In this document: positions 1-8,423 of the stretch, in pieces
Layout of the letters: the number at the start of each line of letters is the position of its first letter
How positions within the stretch are numbered: the stretch's first letter is position 1
Source of the DNA: an uncultured Marvinbryantia sp.
GTDB lineage: Bacteria > Bacillota > Clostridia > Lachnospirales > Lachnospiraceae
Length of the DNA stretch: 26,471 bases
Direction: 5' to 3'
Assembly (NCBI RefSeq): GCF_905201705.1
Contig: NZ_CAJKOX010000050.1
Coordinates: 1 to 26,471, forward strand
Program-made: the position numbers and the translations under genes
Notes under the pieces: generated by a model
Databases searched by the model: none
Told to the model about the DNA's origin: nothing
The model's input: only the letters and a program-made list of their open reading frames with translations

Positions 1-98
1 GCGACGGCGGCGGCACCGTCATCGCGCGCGGCACGCCGGAGGAGGTGGCGCAGGTCGCTGAGTCCTATACCGGGCAGTATGTGAAGAAATATTTATGA
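1..98 (+). CDS. uvrA: UvrA excinuclease ATPase subunit, C-terminal end (partial)
   Basis: Only the last 31 codons are present; the first complete codon is at position 3 and the TGA stop is at 96-98. The tail reads DGGGTVIARGTPEEVAQV, then SYTGQYVKKYL. This is the typical end of UvrA, where the last ABC ATPase domain finishes with a glycine-rich turn, a GTPEE motif and a YTG(Q/R)Y(V/L)K-type terminus. UvrA is the damage-sensing ATPase of nucleotide excision repair. The body of the gene lies to the left of the window. A strong hairpin follows about 110 bases downstream, so the gene probably ends its transcript there. The identification rests on a short but characteristic tail. Confidence 0.85.
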   Translation, partial: DGGGTVIARGTPEEVAQVAESYTGQYVKKYL

Positions 99-190
99 TG
101 TCAGCTATTTATATGTCAGCGATACGCGTCCGGCATTGACCGGAGCAGCGCGCAGATGCGCAGCACAGAATGATCCGCGGGCATCATCAC

Positions 191-211
191 ACTGCGCGTT
201 TCGCGCGCAGT
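191..211 (+). other. GC-rich hairpin preceding the uvrA terminator
   Basis: The sequence ACTGCGCG at 191-198 pairs perfectly with CGCGCAGT at 204-211 around a 5-base loop. It touches the larger terminator hairpin at 211-244. It may be an accessory stem of the terminator or an alternative fold, since the base at 211 is shared by both. No gene is visible in 99-474. Confidence 0.5.
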
Positions 212-244
212 GAAAAGGCTGTGCCTCTCGGCACAGCCTTTTCA
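211..244 (+). terminator. Perfect 15-bp hairpin, terminator after uvrA
   Basis: Positions 211-225 (TGAAAAGGCTGTGCC) are exactly complementary to 230-244, with a 4-base TCTC loop. The A-rich 5' arm and T-rich 3' arm give a built-in TTTT on either strand, as in a classic intrinsic terminator. It lies between uvrA and the mreB-like gene and probably separates the two transcripts. Confidence 0.8.
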
Positions 245-277
245 GGAAAGAGAAAAAATTAAATATTTTGAGGGAGT

Positions 278-305
278 ACTTCGCAGCGTGTGGGGGCTGC
301 GAAGT
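278..305 (+). other. 10-bp hairpin in the leader region upstream of the mreB-like gene
   Basis: ACTTCGCAGC at 278-287 pairs perfectly with GCTGCGAAGT at 296-305 around the loop GTGTGGGG. No T-run follows, so it does not look like a simple terminator. It lies in an AT-rich noncoding stretch about 110 bases upstream of the likely promoter of the next gene. It could be a protein-binding palindrome or part of a small RNA; the sequence does not decide. Confidence 0.35.
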
Positions 306-415
306 GTGAGTTATGAAATATATTAGCTGTTTGCTAATATGCTGATAGTATATCTAATAAATGTGTTCAAAATATGTTCTCCATCTAAAGAAAATGTGAA
401 ATTCCTAAAAAGGGC

Positions 416-444
416 TTTAAAAAATTTTAAGGGTGTTTTATACT
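416..444 (+). promoter_or_regulatory. Sigma-A-type promoter for the mreB-like gene
   Basis: A weak -35 box TTTAAA (416-421) is separated by 17 bases from a good -10 box TATACT (439-444). The transcript would start about 25 bases before the ATG at 475. An AAGGGGG ribosome binding site lies at 461-467. The surrounding AT-rich stretch could hide other start sites. Confidence 0.55.
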
Positions 445-474
445 TACTTCAGACAGGATAAAGGGGGATAAAAG

Positions 475-1473
475 ATGAACATTTCAGATATCGGAATAGA
501 TCTTGGAACGGCCAGTATTCTGGTTTATGTAAGGGGAAAAGGCGTTGTTTTAAAAGAACCGTCTGTGGTTGCTTTTGACAGAGATATGAATAAAATAAAA
601 GCGATCGGTGAGGAAGCGCGTATGATGCTGAGCAGGAGCACCGGAAATATTGTAGCGATCCGTCCGCTGAAAAACGGCATCATCTCGGATTATGCTGTGA
701 CGGAGCAGGTGCTGAAATATTTTATCCAGAAGGCGAGCGGAAAGCTTTCTTTTAAAAAGCCGCGCATCAGCATCAATTTGCCGGGCACCGTTACTGAGGT
801 CGAGCGCAAAGCAATTGAGGACGCCACCTATCAGGCGGGCGCGCGGGAGGTTGCGCTTGTGCCGGAGCCGATCGCGGCTGCGATCGGTGCGGAGATCGAT
901 ATTTCCAGACCGTGCGGAAAAATGGTTATGGATATCGGCGCCGGTACCTGTGATGCAGCAGTTCTCTCACTGGACGGAATCGTGGTAGATACTACGCTGA
1001 AGGTGGCAGGAGACGATTTTGACAATGCGATTGTTCACTATGCGCGCACAGCGCATAATCTGATCATCGGAGAGCGGCTTGCAGAAGACATTAAGATCCA
1101 TGTGGGTACGGCAGTAGAGCGTGCGCAGCAGAAAATAATGGAAGTAAAAGGACGTGATCTGACAACCGGTCTTCCCAAGACCGTACGCGTCAGTTCGGAG
1201 GATATCCGCCTGGCACTGCAGGAGCCGCTTGCGCAGATCACAGAGGCGGTACACAGCGTGCTGGAGAAAACGCCGCCGGAGCTTGCGGCGGACATTGTGG
1301 AGCGCGGTATTGTGCTGACAGGCGGCGGCTGTCTGCTGGATGGCATGGAGGAGCTGATCGAGGAAAAGACCGGCATCAATACCGTCACAGCGGAAGATCC
1401 GATCTCGGCGGTGGCGATCGGGGTTGGACGCTATCCGGAGATCATCTCCGGACGCGCGCGCAGAGAGGATTGA
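475..1473 (+). CDS. mreB: MreB/Mbl-family rod-shape-determining actin homologue
   Basis: This is a bacterial actin of the MreB family, which polymerises with ATP on the inner face of the membrane and directs lateral cell-wall synthesis. At 332 residues it has the normal length. The actin-fold nucleotide motifs are all visible: phosphate-1 loop DLGTA at 9-13, the PEPIAAAIG catalytic-glutamate region at 130-138, phosphate-2 loop DIGAGTCD at 153-160, AGDDFDNAI at 178-186, and the adenosine loop LTGGG at 281-285. The start is supported by AAGGGGG seven bases upstream. The gene stands alone, without mreC/mreD beside it, so it may be an Mbl- or MreBH-type paralogue rather than the main MreB. recD2 follows in the same reading frame after a gap of about 114 bases. 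Confidence 0.93.
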   Translation: MNISDIGIDLGTASILVYVRGKGVVLKEPSVVAFDRDMNKIKAIGEEARMMLSRSTGNIVAIRPLKNGIISDYAVTEQVLKYFIQKASGKLSFKKPRISINLPGTVTEVERKAIEDATYQAGAREVALVPEPIAAAIGAEIDISRPCGKMVMDIGAGTCDAAVLSLDGIVVDTTLKVAGDDFDNAIVHYARTAHNLIIGERLAEDIKIHVGTAVERAQQKIMEVKGRDLTTGLPKTVRVSSEDIRLALQEPLAQITEAVHSVLEKTPPELAADIVERGIVLTGGGCLLDGMEELIEEKTGINTVTAEDPISAVAIGVGRYPEIISGRARRED

Positions 1474-1587
1474 GGAACGCCGGAAGGCGGCATTCAGAAT
1501 GACGGACAGGACATGCCGGGGAGCGCTCCTCAGACACTGGACAGCAGGTGCGCCGGAAAAAACAGAGGAAGTGAATGGAACAAAGGA

Positions 1588-3840
1588 ATGGAAAAGGTTT
1601 CAGGATATGTGGATCATATCATATACCGCAATGAGGACAATGGCTATACGGTGCTGGTCCTGATCTGCGAGGGAGAGGAGATAACCTGTGTCGGGACGCT
1701 GCAGTTTGCCAGCGAGGGGGAGCTGATCGAGGCGGAAGGCAGCTATACGGAGCACAGTACCTATGGCAGGCAGTTTCAGATAGCCTCTTATGAATATAAA
1801 ACGCCGGAGGACGAGCTTTCCATTGAGCGTTACCTTGGCTCGGGAGCGGTGAAGGGTGTCGGGATGGCACTCGCCGCGCGGATCGTGCGCCGTTTTAAGG
1901 GCGATACCTTCCGCATCATTGAGGAGGAACCGGAGCGGCTCGCGGAGATCAAGGGCATCAGCGAGCGCAAGGCGCGGGAAATCGCACAGCAGATGGAGGA
2001 AAAGCGCGATATGCGTAAGGCGATGCTTTTTCTGCAGCAGTACGGTATTTCCACGACGCTTGCCATGAAAATCTACAATCAGTACGGGGCGTCGCTTTAT
2101 CAGATCGTGCGGGAAAACCCCTATAAGCTGGCGGATGACATAAACGGCGTCGGCTTTCGGGTTGCCGATGAAATCGCATCCAGAGTGGGTATTCATACCG
2201 ACTCTGATTTTCGTATAAAAAGCGGGATTTTGTATGTGCTGGCGCAGGCGATGACGGAGGGTCACGTTTATCTGCCGCAGCCGGAGCTGATGCGCCGCGC
2301 TTCGGAGCTTCTTGGCGTCTCCCTGGAGACGATGGAGCACTTTCTGCCCGACCTTGCGATCGAGCGGAAGATCATTATAAAAGAGGTACTGACCGGAAAT
2401 ACGGACAGAAGCGGGGAAGAGGAACGGGTTCCGGGAATCTACAGCGCTTCTAATTATTATCTGGAGCTGAATACAGCGAAGATGCTGCATGACCTGAATA
2501 TTTCTGCGGAAATTTCCGAGGAAGCTGTCCAGCGGCGTCTGGCGCAGATCGAGCAGGAAACCGGAACGAGGCTGGAGGAGCTGCAAAAGGAAGCGGCGGC
2601 AGCTGCAGTGAGCCACGGGCTGCTCGTGATCACGGGTGGACCGGGTACCGGAAAAACGACGACGATCAACGCATTGATTCACTATTTTGCCTCCGAGGGA
2701 CTGCAGATCCTGCTGGCAGCGCCGACCGGAAGAGCGGCAAAGCGCATGACGGAAGCGACCGGCTGCGAAGCGCAGACGATCCACCGGCTGCTGGAGGTTT
2801 CGGGCGCGATGGAAGAGTCCTCGGCTCCTATTCGTTTTGAGCGGAATATGCAGAATCCGCTGGAGGCGGATGTCATCATCATCGACGAGATGTCGATGGT
2901 GGATATTTTTCTGATGCACGCGCTGCTTAGTGCAGTCACGCCGGGTACGCGGCTGATCATGGTGGGTGACGTCAATCAGCTTCCTTCGGTGGGACCAGGT
3001 TGTGTTCTGAAGGATATTATCGAATCGGAGCGCTTTCCGGTCGTGCGGCTGACGAAAATCTTCCGCCAGGCGAGCGAGAGCGATATCGTAGTGAACGCGC
3101 ACAAGATCAACAGCGGAGAGCATGTTGTGCTTGACAATAAAAGCCGGGATTTTTTCTTCTTAAAGCGCGATGAGGCGAATATCATTATCCGTGTGGTACT
3201 GGCGCTTGTGCAGCAGAAGCTTCCGAAATACGTGGAGGCGAAGCCTTATGATATCCAGGTGCTCACGCCGATGCGCAAGGGGCTGCTCGGCGTGGAACGG
3301 CTGAACACGATCCTGCAGCAGTACCTCAATCCGCCCGCGCCCGATAAGCGGGAGCGGGAGCACGCCGGCGGCATTTTCCGCGAGGGCGACAAGGTGATGC
3401 AGATCAAAAACAATTACCAGGCGGAGTGGGAGGTTCGCGGAAAATACGGCATCGCGGTAGAAAAGGGTGTCGGCATTTTTAACGGCGACATGGGCATTGT
3501 CCGGGAGATCAATACATACGCGGAGCAGCTGACGGTGGAGTTCGATGAGGGACGTTTTGTGGATTACTCCTTTAAGCAGTTAGAGGAGCTGGAGCTTGCG
3601 TATGCTATCACCATCCACAAGTCGCAGGGAAGCGAGTATCCTGCGGTTGTGATCCCGCTGCTCGCCGGACCGCGGATGCTGATGAACCGCAACCTTCTGT
3701 ATACGGCGGTGACAAGGGCGCGCAAATGCGTGACGCTGGTCGGCTCTGCCGATGTGTTCTATCAGATGATCGACAACCGTTTCGAACAGAAGCGCTATTC
3801 GACGCTTAAGGAGCGCATCTGCGAGTGGAACGAAATGTAG
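1588..3840 (+). CDS. recD2: RecD2-type ATP-dependent DNA helicase (SF1B)
   Basis: RecD2 is a 5'-3' superfamily 1B helicase of Gram-positive bacteria that acts outside RecBCD in DNA repair and replication-fork maintenance. Numbering from the ATG at 1588 (750 residues, the usual size), an N-terminal OB-like part begins with GYVDHIIYRNEDNGYT. It is followed by helix-hairpin-helix segments near 83-132, Walker A GGPGTGKT at 350-357, Walker B IIDEMSMVD at 431-439, GDVNQLPS at 460-467, RLTKIFRQA at 487-495, the C-terminal helicase motif HKSQGSEYP at 677-685 and YTAVTRARK at 705-713. The frame is open back to an ATG at 1513, adding 25 residues of no family character. The ATG at 1588 fits homologues better, although its AAAGGA lies directly against the start, so the exact start is uncertain. 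Confidence 0.93.
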   Translation: MEKVSGYVDHIIYRNEDNGYTVLVLICEGEEITCVGTLQFASEGELIEAEGSYTEHSTYGRQFQIASYEYKTPEDELSIERYLGSGAVKGVGMALAARIVRRFKGDTFRIIEEEPERLAEIKGISERKAREIAQQMEEKRDMRKAMLFLQQYGISTTLAMKIYNQYGASLYQIVRENPYKLADDINGVGFRVADEIASRVGIHTDSDFRIKSGILYVLAQAMTEGHVYLPQPELMRRASELLGVSLETMEHFLPDLAIERKIIIKEVLTGNTDRSGEEERVPGIYSASNYYLELNTAKMLHDLNISAEISEEAVQRRLAQIEQETGTRLEELQKEAAAAAVSHGLLVITGGPGTGKTTTINALIHYFASEGLQILLAAPTGRAAKRMTEATGCEAQTIHRLLEVSGAMEESSAPIRFERNMQNPLEADVIIIDEMSMVDIFLMHALLSAVTPGTRLIMVGDVNQLPSVGPGCVLKDIIESERFPVVRLTKIFRQASESDIVVNAHKINSGEHVVLDNKSRDFFFLKRDEANIIIRVVLALVQQKLPKYVEAKPYDIQVLTPMRKGLLGVERLNTILQQYLNPPAPDKREREHAGGIFREGDKVMQIKNNYQAEWEVRGKYGIAVEKGVGIFNGDMGIVREINTYAEQLTVEFDEGRFVDYSFKQLEELELAYAITIHKSQGSEYPAVVIPLLAGPRMLMNRNLLYTAVTRARKCVTLVGSADVFYQMIDNRFEQKRYSTLKERICEWNEM

Positions 3841-3900
3841 CGCCTGAACGCTATACAGATTATTTTCCTGCCGGGAGAGGATCTGTAAACAGGATGATAA

Positions 3901-4746
3901 ATGAAAATACGGAAAACGACAGACATGTTGCTGTGCCGGATAGATGACCGGGAATTTTTCGAGACGTGGAAACGGGCTGGCAGGCGTGCCGGAGCTGCGG
4001 CACTCGATCTGCTCCTGCCGCGCCGATGCGCCATCTGCGGGACGCTGTCAGCAGGCATCTGCGGGGAGTGCAGAAAAAAGCTGCCCTATATCCGGGGAGA
4101 CGTCTGCTTCTGCTGCGGGCGGCCGCTGGCGGATCCGGATGCGGAATATTGTCCGGCGTGCCGCGCCAAGAAGCATGCTTATACGCAGGGGCGTGCGCTT
4201 TATCTTTATACCGATGCGGTGAGAGAATCGCTTCATGCGGTGAAATATCATAACAAGCGGGAATATCTGGAATATTACGCCCGGGAAATGGCGGAACATC
4301 TGGCGGAAGCATGGAAAACATGGCAGCCTCAGGTGATGATCCCGATTCCCATGCATCCGTCTGCGTGCAGAAAGCGCGGCTACAATCAGGCGGAGATCCT
4401 GGCAAAGGAGCTTGGCAGAATTCTGGGGATTCCGGTGCGGTGCGACGTGCTGAAAAAGGTGCGGAAAACCGCCAGCCAGAAGGAACTGGATTACCGTGCG
4501 AGGCAAAGTAATCTGAAGGGAGCGTTTGCAGTAGCGGAGAAATATATGCACAGCAGCAGGCGGGAGGGCGGCCTGCAGGAAATCCCGCGCGGGTCGGAGC
4601 GTTGCCTTCCCTGGGAGCGAGTCCTTCTTGTGGATGACATCTACACAACAGGCAGCACGGTGCGTGAGGCGGCTGTAGTGCTGAAGAATGCCGGTATAAA
4701 ATGTGTATATTTTGTGACAATCTGTGCAGTCCCGGAAAATTCCTGA
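3901..4746 (+). CDS. comF: ComF-family phosphoribosyltransferase-fold protein
   Basis: This 281-residue protein has the ComF layout. An N-terminal double zinc finger has Cys pairs at 43/46, 54/57, 69-72 and 84/87. A central segment GYNQAEILAKEL begins near 160. The type I phosphoribosyltransferase PRPP loop VLLVDDIYTTGST is at 241-253. In naturally competent bacteria ComF helps take up single-stranded DNA; in many Clostridia the family is kept without a demonstrated role. The window shows no other late-competence genes, so DNA uptake should not be assumed. A weak AGGAT lies just upstream of the ATG. It is 60 bases after recD2 and probably in the same transcript. A separate promoter for the following operon begins within 25 bases of its stop. 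Confidence 0.87.
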   Translation: MKIRKTTDMLLCRIDDREFFETWKRAGRRAGAAALDLLLPRRCAICGTLSAGICGECRKKLPYIRGDVCFCCGRPLADPDAEYCPACRAKKHAYTQGRALYLYTDAVRESLHAVKYHNKREYLEYYAREMAEHLAEAWKTWQPQVMIPIPMHPSACRKRGYNQAEILAKELGRILGIPVRCDVLKKVRKTASQKELDYRARQSNLKGAFAVAEKYMHSSRREGGLQEIPRGSERCLPWERVLLVDDIYTTGSTVREAAVVLKNAGIKCVYFVTICAVPENS

Positions 4747-4767
4747 AAACAGGTTGCGTTAGGGTGT

Positions 4768-4795
4768 TTGCAAAGAAGGTTTTTCATGTTATACT
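4768..4795 (+). promoter_or_regulatory. Extended -10 promoter of the cdaA operon
   Basis: TTGCAA at 4768-4773 is followed, after 16 bases, by TATACT at 4790-4795, with a TG dinucleotide at 4787-4788 that forms an extended -10 element. It lies in the gap after comF and about 35 bases before the first gene of the operon. The following five genes would share this transcript. Confidence 0.7.
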
Positions 4796-4829
4796 AGAAA
4801 CACACGCAAAAATGAGGGGCTGGTATGAT

Positions 4830-5258
4830 ATGCCGGATAAAAAACGGATTTATTTAATGACAAAGCTCGCGCTCTTTGAGGAGCAGCATAAAGAACAGCT
4901 GGAAGGCGTGCAGGGGTATTTTCGGGGAGATTATATCGGGCGCCATATGATAAAGAACGGGCTGCGTATTACGCTGGCATTCCTGCTTGGACTGGCGGGA
5001 TGGGGATTATATAATGCGGAGACTTTGATCGTAGATATCACACAGATCGATGTGAAGGCGCTCGGTGCGCGGATCTTATTCCTTTATGCCGTAGTGCTGA
5101 GCGTTTTTCTGGTGCTCACCTATGCGATCCAGACGCTGCGCTATGCGCGGGCCAAACAGGATCTTTATCAGTATCGGGAGCTTCTGAAGCAGCTTGAAAA
5201 AGCGTACCGTGAGGATGATGAGGCGAAGAGCGATGCGCGCAGGAGGAGAACAGTATGA
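4830..5258 (+). CDS. Small two-helix membrane protein, first gene of the cdaA operon
   Basis: I do not recognise the family. The 142-residue product has a charged N-terminal region (about 1-42) and two clear membrane helices at about 43-63 and 82-103. A charged C-terminal segment (105-128) is likely to form a coiled coil, and the tail ends in DARRRR. The ATG at 4830 is preferred because GAGGGG lies ten bases upstream and the promoter -10 ends at 4795; an in-frame ATG at 4812 is a possible alternative. The stop overlaps the next start (ATGA), which implies translational coupling. Its place at the head of the c-di-AMP synthase operon suggests a role in membrane signalling or cell-envelope control, but this is inference from position only. 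Confidence 0.8.
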   Translation: MPDKKRIYLMTKLALFEEQHKEQLEGVQGYFRGDYIGRHMIKNGLRITLAFLLGLAGWGLYNAETLIVDITQIDVKALGARILFLYAVVLSVFLVLTYAIQTLRYARAKQDLYQYRELLKQLEKAYREDDEAKSDARRRRTV

Positions 5259-6187
5259 GATTTTTGCTTACCGTGCGGGAGGCGCTCGGCAGGTTTTATG
5301 GAAAATACGATACGGCGATCCGGCTGCTTTTTAAATTTGCAGCAGCCTTTCTGATTTTTCTGTCGATCCGCAATGTGCTCGGACAGACGGCGGCGATCAA
5401 TCATCCGCTGATCCTGCTGATCCTGGCGGCAGGCTGTATGCTATTGCCGTCAAATACCATCATTCTGGTGGCTGCGGGACTGATTCTGGTACATTTTTAC
5501 GGGATTTCCCTGGAGGCAGCGCTTGTCGGAGGAGGTATCCTGATCATTGGGCTGCTTGTTTATTTCAGCCTGGCGCCGCAGTCGGCATGGCCGCTTCTTC
5601 TGACGGGGCTTGCGCTTGGGCTGAAAATGGGCTGCGTGCCGGCAGTGCTGTTCGGGCTGCTCGGCGGATCGCTTGGCGCGGTTGGCGCAGCATTTGGGGC
5701 GCTCTCTTATTACCTGATACAGATCGTGGAAAAAAACGGGGCAAATCTGCAGTCAACTGCTGCTGAGGCGGCGGAGGCAATGGTACAGAAGGCGGCGCAG
5801 TTGATTCAGGCAGTGATCAATGAGCGAGAGATGCTGGTGATGGCGGCGGCTCTGGCGGTGGCGCTCCTGGTGGTATATCTTATCCGTATCCAGGCAATAA
5901 AATATGCATGGATGGTGGCGTCAGCGGCAGGATGTGCGGCATATCTGGCAGTGCGTGCCGTTGGGGCGGCGGTTTTTGGCGTGCCGCTGGACGCGCTGCA
6001 GATATTTGCGGAGATCCTGGTATCGCTGTTCGCCGGATGGATGGCGCAGATAATGCTGTTTCATCTGGATTACAAAAAGACACAGACCGTTCGTTTTGAG
6101 GACGATGAATATTATTACTATGTAAAAGCCGTGCCGAAAAAGAAGCTTCACAGAAAGAAGAGAAAACGCAGGGCAGAAGGGAGATAA
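5255..6187 (+). CDS. Polytopic membrane protein of unknown function, upstream of cdaA
   Basis: The family is not one I can name. The 310-residue protein is very hydrophobic, with about seven or eight predicted helices. There are clusters in about 25-155, then a soluble loop at about 155-190 with an alanine-rich, likely helical stretch, then more helices from 193 to about 270. The C-terminus is cytosol-like and highly basic (KKKLHRKKRKRR), preceded by an acidic-aromatic patch DDEYYYY. The start overlaps the stop of the gene before it by four bases, and cdaA begins three bases after its stop. No transporter or enzyme motif was seen. The tight coupling suggests that it functions with CdaA/CdaR or with the small two-helix protein, for example as a membrane partner. 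Confidence 0.8.
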   Translation: MRFLLTVREALGRFYGKYDTAIRLLFKFAAAFLIFLSIRNVLGQTAAINHPLILLILAAGCMLLPSNTIILVAAGLILVHFYGISLEAALVGGGILIIGLLVYFSLAPQSAWPLLLTGLALGLKMGCVPAVLFGLLGGSLGAVGAAFGALSYYLIQIVEKNGANLQSTAAEAAEAMVQKAAQLIQAVINEREMLVMAAALAVALLVVYLIRIQAIKYAWMVASAAGCAAYLAVRAVGAAVFGVPLDALQIFAEILVSLFAGWMAQIMLFHLDYKKTQTVRFEDDEYYYYVKAVPKKKLHRKKRKRRAEGR

Positions 6188-6190
6188 ACG

Positions 6191-7096
6191 GTGGATACGA
6201 TCAAGGTGTGGATCAGCAATCATTTCCCATGGCTGAAGGCGCCTGCTATTACAATAGGGATCATTGATATTATAGAGATCATCATCCTTTCCTTTTTAGT
6301 ATACAGCGTGCTGGTATGGATTAAGCGGAGCAGAGCATGGACGCTTCTGAAGGGAATGCTTCTGGTCGGTTTCTTTATTGCGCTGGCGTATCTGTTCAAT
6401 ATGGATACGCTCACATTTATCATTGAGAAAGGACTGAACATTATCTTCATGGCGGCGCTTGTCATTTTTCAGCCGGAGCTGCGCAGGGTGCTGGAACAGC
6501 TGGGGGAAAAGGAATTTTTTTCCAATATTATTCCGGCGGGCACAGTGAAGGAAGTGGTACAGCGCTGCAGTGACCGCACGGTCAATGAAATTGTGCGGGC
6601 GTCGCTGGAGATGGCGAAGGTGAAAACCGGCGCGCTGATGGTGATCGAGGAGAACGAAACGCTTGCAGAGTATGAGCGCACGGGCATTGCGATCGACGCT
6701 GTAGTGTCCAGCCAGCTTCTGATTAATATTTTTGAACATAATACGCCGCTGCACGACGGAGCAGTTATCATAAAAGGCGATAAGATCGTTTCCGCGACCT
6801 GTTATCTGCCGCTGTCGGACAGCCAGAATCTTGGTAAGGAGCTGGGAACGCGGCACCGCGCCGGCGTTGGCGTCAGCGAAGTGACGGATTCCCTCACGAT
6901 TATCGTATCAGAGGAGACCGGTAAAATCTCCATCGCAAAGAAGGGTGTGCTTACCAGAAACGTGACCGAAGAGATTCTGCGTGCGCAGCTCATTACGCTG
7001 CAGAATAAATCGGTAAATTCCCGGAAGCTGATCAGCGGTGGAAAGTTTATTTTCGGGCGCAGAGAAAAGACGGAAGCGGAGAAAGGAAGCAAATAG
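6191..7096 (+). CDS. cdaA: CdaA diadenylate cyclase (c-di-AMP synthase)
   Basis: CdaA makes the second messenger c-di-AMP from two ATP at the membrane; in Firmicutes the nucleotide controls potassium and osmolyte uptake and wall homeostasis. The 301-residue protein has three N-terminal membrane helices (about 22-42, 53-70, 80-95) and the conserved FQPELRRVLEQLG linker. The DAC catalytic domain follows, with DGA at 189-191 and GTRHRA at 219-224, both essential nucleotide-binding motifs. It starts with GTG; AAGGGAG at 6177-6183 is seven bases upstream and no closer ATG exists. It sits immediately before cdaR, the universal arrangement. The usual third gene glmM is not present here. Confidence 0.95.
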   Translation: MDTIKVWISNHFPWLKAPAITIGIIDIIEIIILSFLVYSVLVWIKRSRAWTLLKGMLLVGFFIALAYLFNMDTLTFIIEKGLNIIFMAALVIFQPELRRVLEQLGEKEFFSNIIPAGTVKEVVQRCSDRTVNEIVRASLEMAKVKTGALMVIEENETLAEYERTGIAIDAVVSSQLLINIFEHNTPLHDGAVIIKGDKIVSATCYLPLSDSQNLGKELGTRHRAGVGVSEVTDSLTIIVSEETGKISIAKKGVLTRNVTEEILRAQLITLQNKSVNSRKLISGGKFIFGRREKTEAEKGSK

Positions 7097-7097
7097 C

Positions 7098-8420
7098 ATG
7101 AGATATAAACTGACGCATAATCTGGGGCTGAAGCTGCTTTCGGTCCTGGCTGCCTGTCTCATCTGGCTGGTCGTCATGGACAGCAACGATCCGGAAAAGC
7201 AGCAGGTGTACCGGAATGTCCCGGTAACGATCAAAAACCAGGACACGATTACAAACGCAAATAAAACCTACACGGTGGTTGGCGGTACAGATAAAGTGAG
7301 TGTTTATGTGACGGCACGGCGGTCGGTGCGCACAAGGCTGAGCGCTTCAAGCTTTACCGTTCGTGCGGATCTTGAGAACTATAATGAAGCAATCGGTTCG
7401 GTTCCGCTGGAGGTCACATGCTCTGATCCGTCGGTATCACAGGAGGATATGCGTATCCAGCCGGCTTCCATGAAGATTAAGATGGAGGATAAGATAGAAG
7501 AAACCTTTGGAATCGTAGCGACAACTTCGGGCAATGCGGCGAAAGGCTTTGAGGTGGGCAGCACAACGGTGCTGACAGGAGATACCATCAAAATTGCCGG
7601 ACCGGAGTCTCTGATCAGCATTATCGGAAAGGTGACGGTTCCGGTGGATGTCACTTACATGTCGGAGGACAGTGTTCAGCAGCTCCCCATCCGCATTGAG
7701 GATAAAAATGGCGCGGAGCTGACAGACAGTCAGTGGAGTAACCTGGAGCTGAAAAATATGGACGGCATTGTTCTGAAGGATAATCTTGCGGAGGTGGGTG
7801 TCGAGATCTGGCGGATTTACGGGGAGATTGCACTGCAGGCGGAGCTGACCGGGGAACCGGCGTCAGGTTATGAGGTGACGGACGTTACGATTTCTCCGCG
7901 TACAGTAAATCTGACAGCGTCGGCGGCTGCGATTGAAAAGCTGGGAAACAGTCTGACGTTGCAGGATACCTTTGACATTTCCGGCGTGTCAGAAAATATA
8001 GAGTTTACGGCAGATCTGAGCAACACGCTGAGCCAGTATGAGGATGTGCGGCTGGAGGCGGATGCTTCCCCGGCTGTGACGGTAACGGTGACGATTGACG
8101 AGGTGGGGAGCAAAACGATCGAATTTCCGGTATCTGAGCTGACGCTGAACAATGCGCCTGCCGGAAAGAGACTGATCTTTTCTCCGACAGATAAGCTTGC
8201 GATCAATATCCGCTCTACGGAGGAGCATCTGGGCGAGATTGATGTGGAGGATATTAAGGCCGAGATCGATCTTTCGGGATGTCAGGCGAATGGCAGCTAT
8301 ACTCTGCCGGTAACGGTGGAGGTGCCGGAGGGCTGTGAGCTGGGCGCCGAGGTATCTATTGTGGTAAATGTAGAAGAGGAAGAACAGGAAGCGGAAGTAG
8401 AGCTTCAGACGGAGGAATAG
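7098..8420 (+). CDS. cdaR: CdaR, YbbR-domain regulator of CdaA
   Basis: CdaR is the membrane-anchored extracytoplasmic partner that modulates CdaA activity. From the ATG at 7098 the product is 440 residues. It has a short basic N-terminus and one membrane helix (about 10-27), then four YbbR-like beta-rich repeats at roughly 40-128, 134-235, 240-335 and 345-420, and an acidic tail. The repeats share the (V/T)PV-V pattern and a closing PxxVxV/VxVxV strand. The ATG at 7098 has AAAGGAAG eight bases upstream. An in-frame ATG at 7038 would overlap cdaA and lacks a good site. The gene is two bases from the cdaA stop and three bases from the next gene. Confidence 0.92.
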   Translation: MRYKLTHNLGLKLLSVLAACLIWLVVMDSNDPEKQQVYRNVPVTIKNQDTITNANKTYTVVGGTDKVSVYVTARRSVRTRLSASSFTVRADLENYNEAIGSVPLEVTCSDPSVSQEDMRIQPASMKIKMEDKIEETFGIVATTSGNAAKGFEVGSTTVLTGDTIKIAGPESLISIIGKVTVPVDVTYMSEDSVQQLPIRIEDKNGAELTDSQWSNLELKNMDGIVLKDNLAEVGVEIWRIYGEIALQAELTGEPASGYEVTDVTISPRTVNLTASAAAIEKLGNSLTLQDTFDISGVSENIEFTADLSNTLSQYEDVRLEADASPAVTVTVTIDEVGSKTIEFPVSELTLNNAPAGKRLIFSPTDKLAINIRSTEEHLGEIDVEDIKAEIDLSGCQANGSYTLPVTVEVPEGCELGAEVSIVVNVEEEEQEAEVELQTEE

Positions 8421-8423
8421 CTT

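Noticed and set aside
1600..3123. 507-codon open frame on the minus strand opposite recD2
   Set aside because: The + strand carries all RecD2 helicase motifs over this stretch; the antisense product is Arg/His/Leu-rich with no domain and is a byproduct of GC-rich codon usage.
3860..4720. 286-codon open frame on the minus strand opposite the ComF-type gene
   Set aside because: The + strand has the ordered zinc cysteines and PRPP loop; the antisense product is Pro/Cys/Arg-rich without motifs.
3901..4746. Natural-competence locus
   Set aside because: ComF alone is widely kept in non-competent Clostridia; no comE, comG or dprA gene is present in the window.
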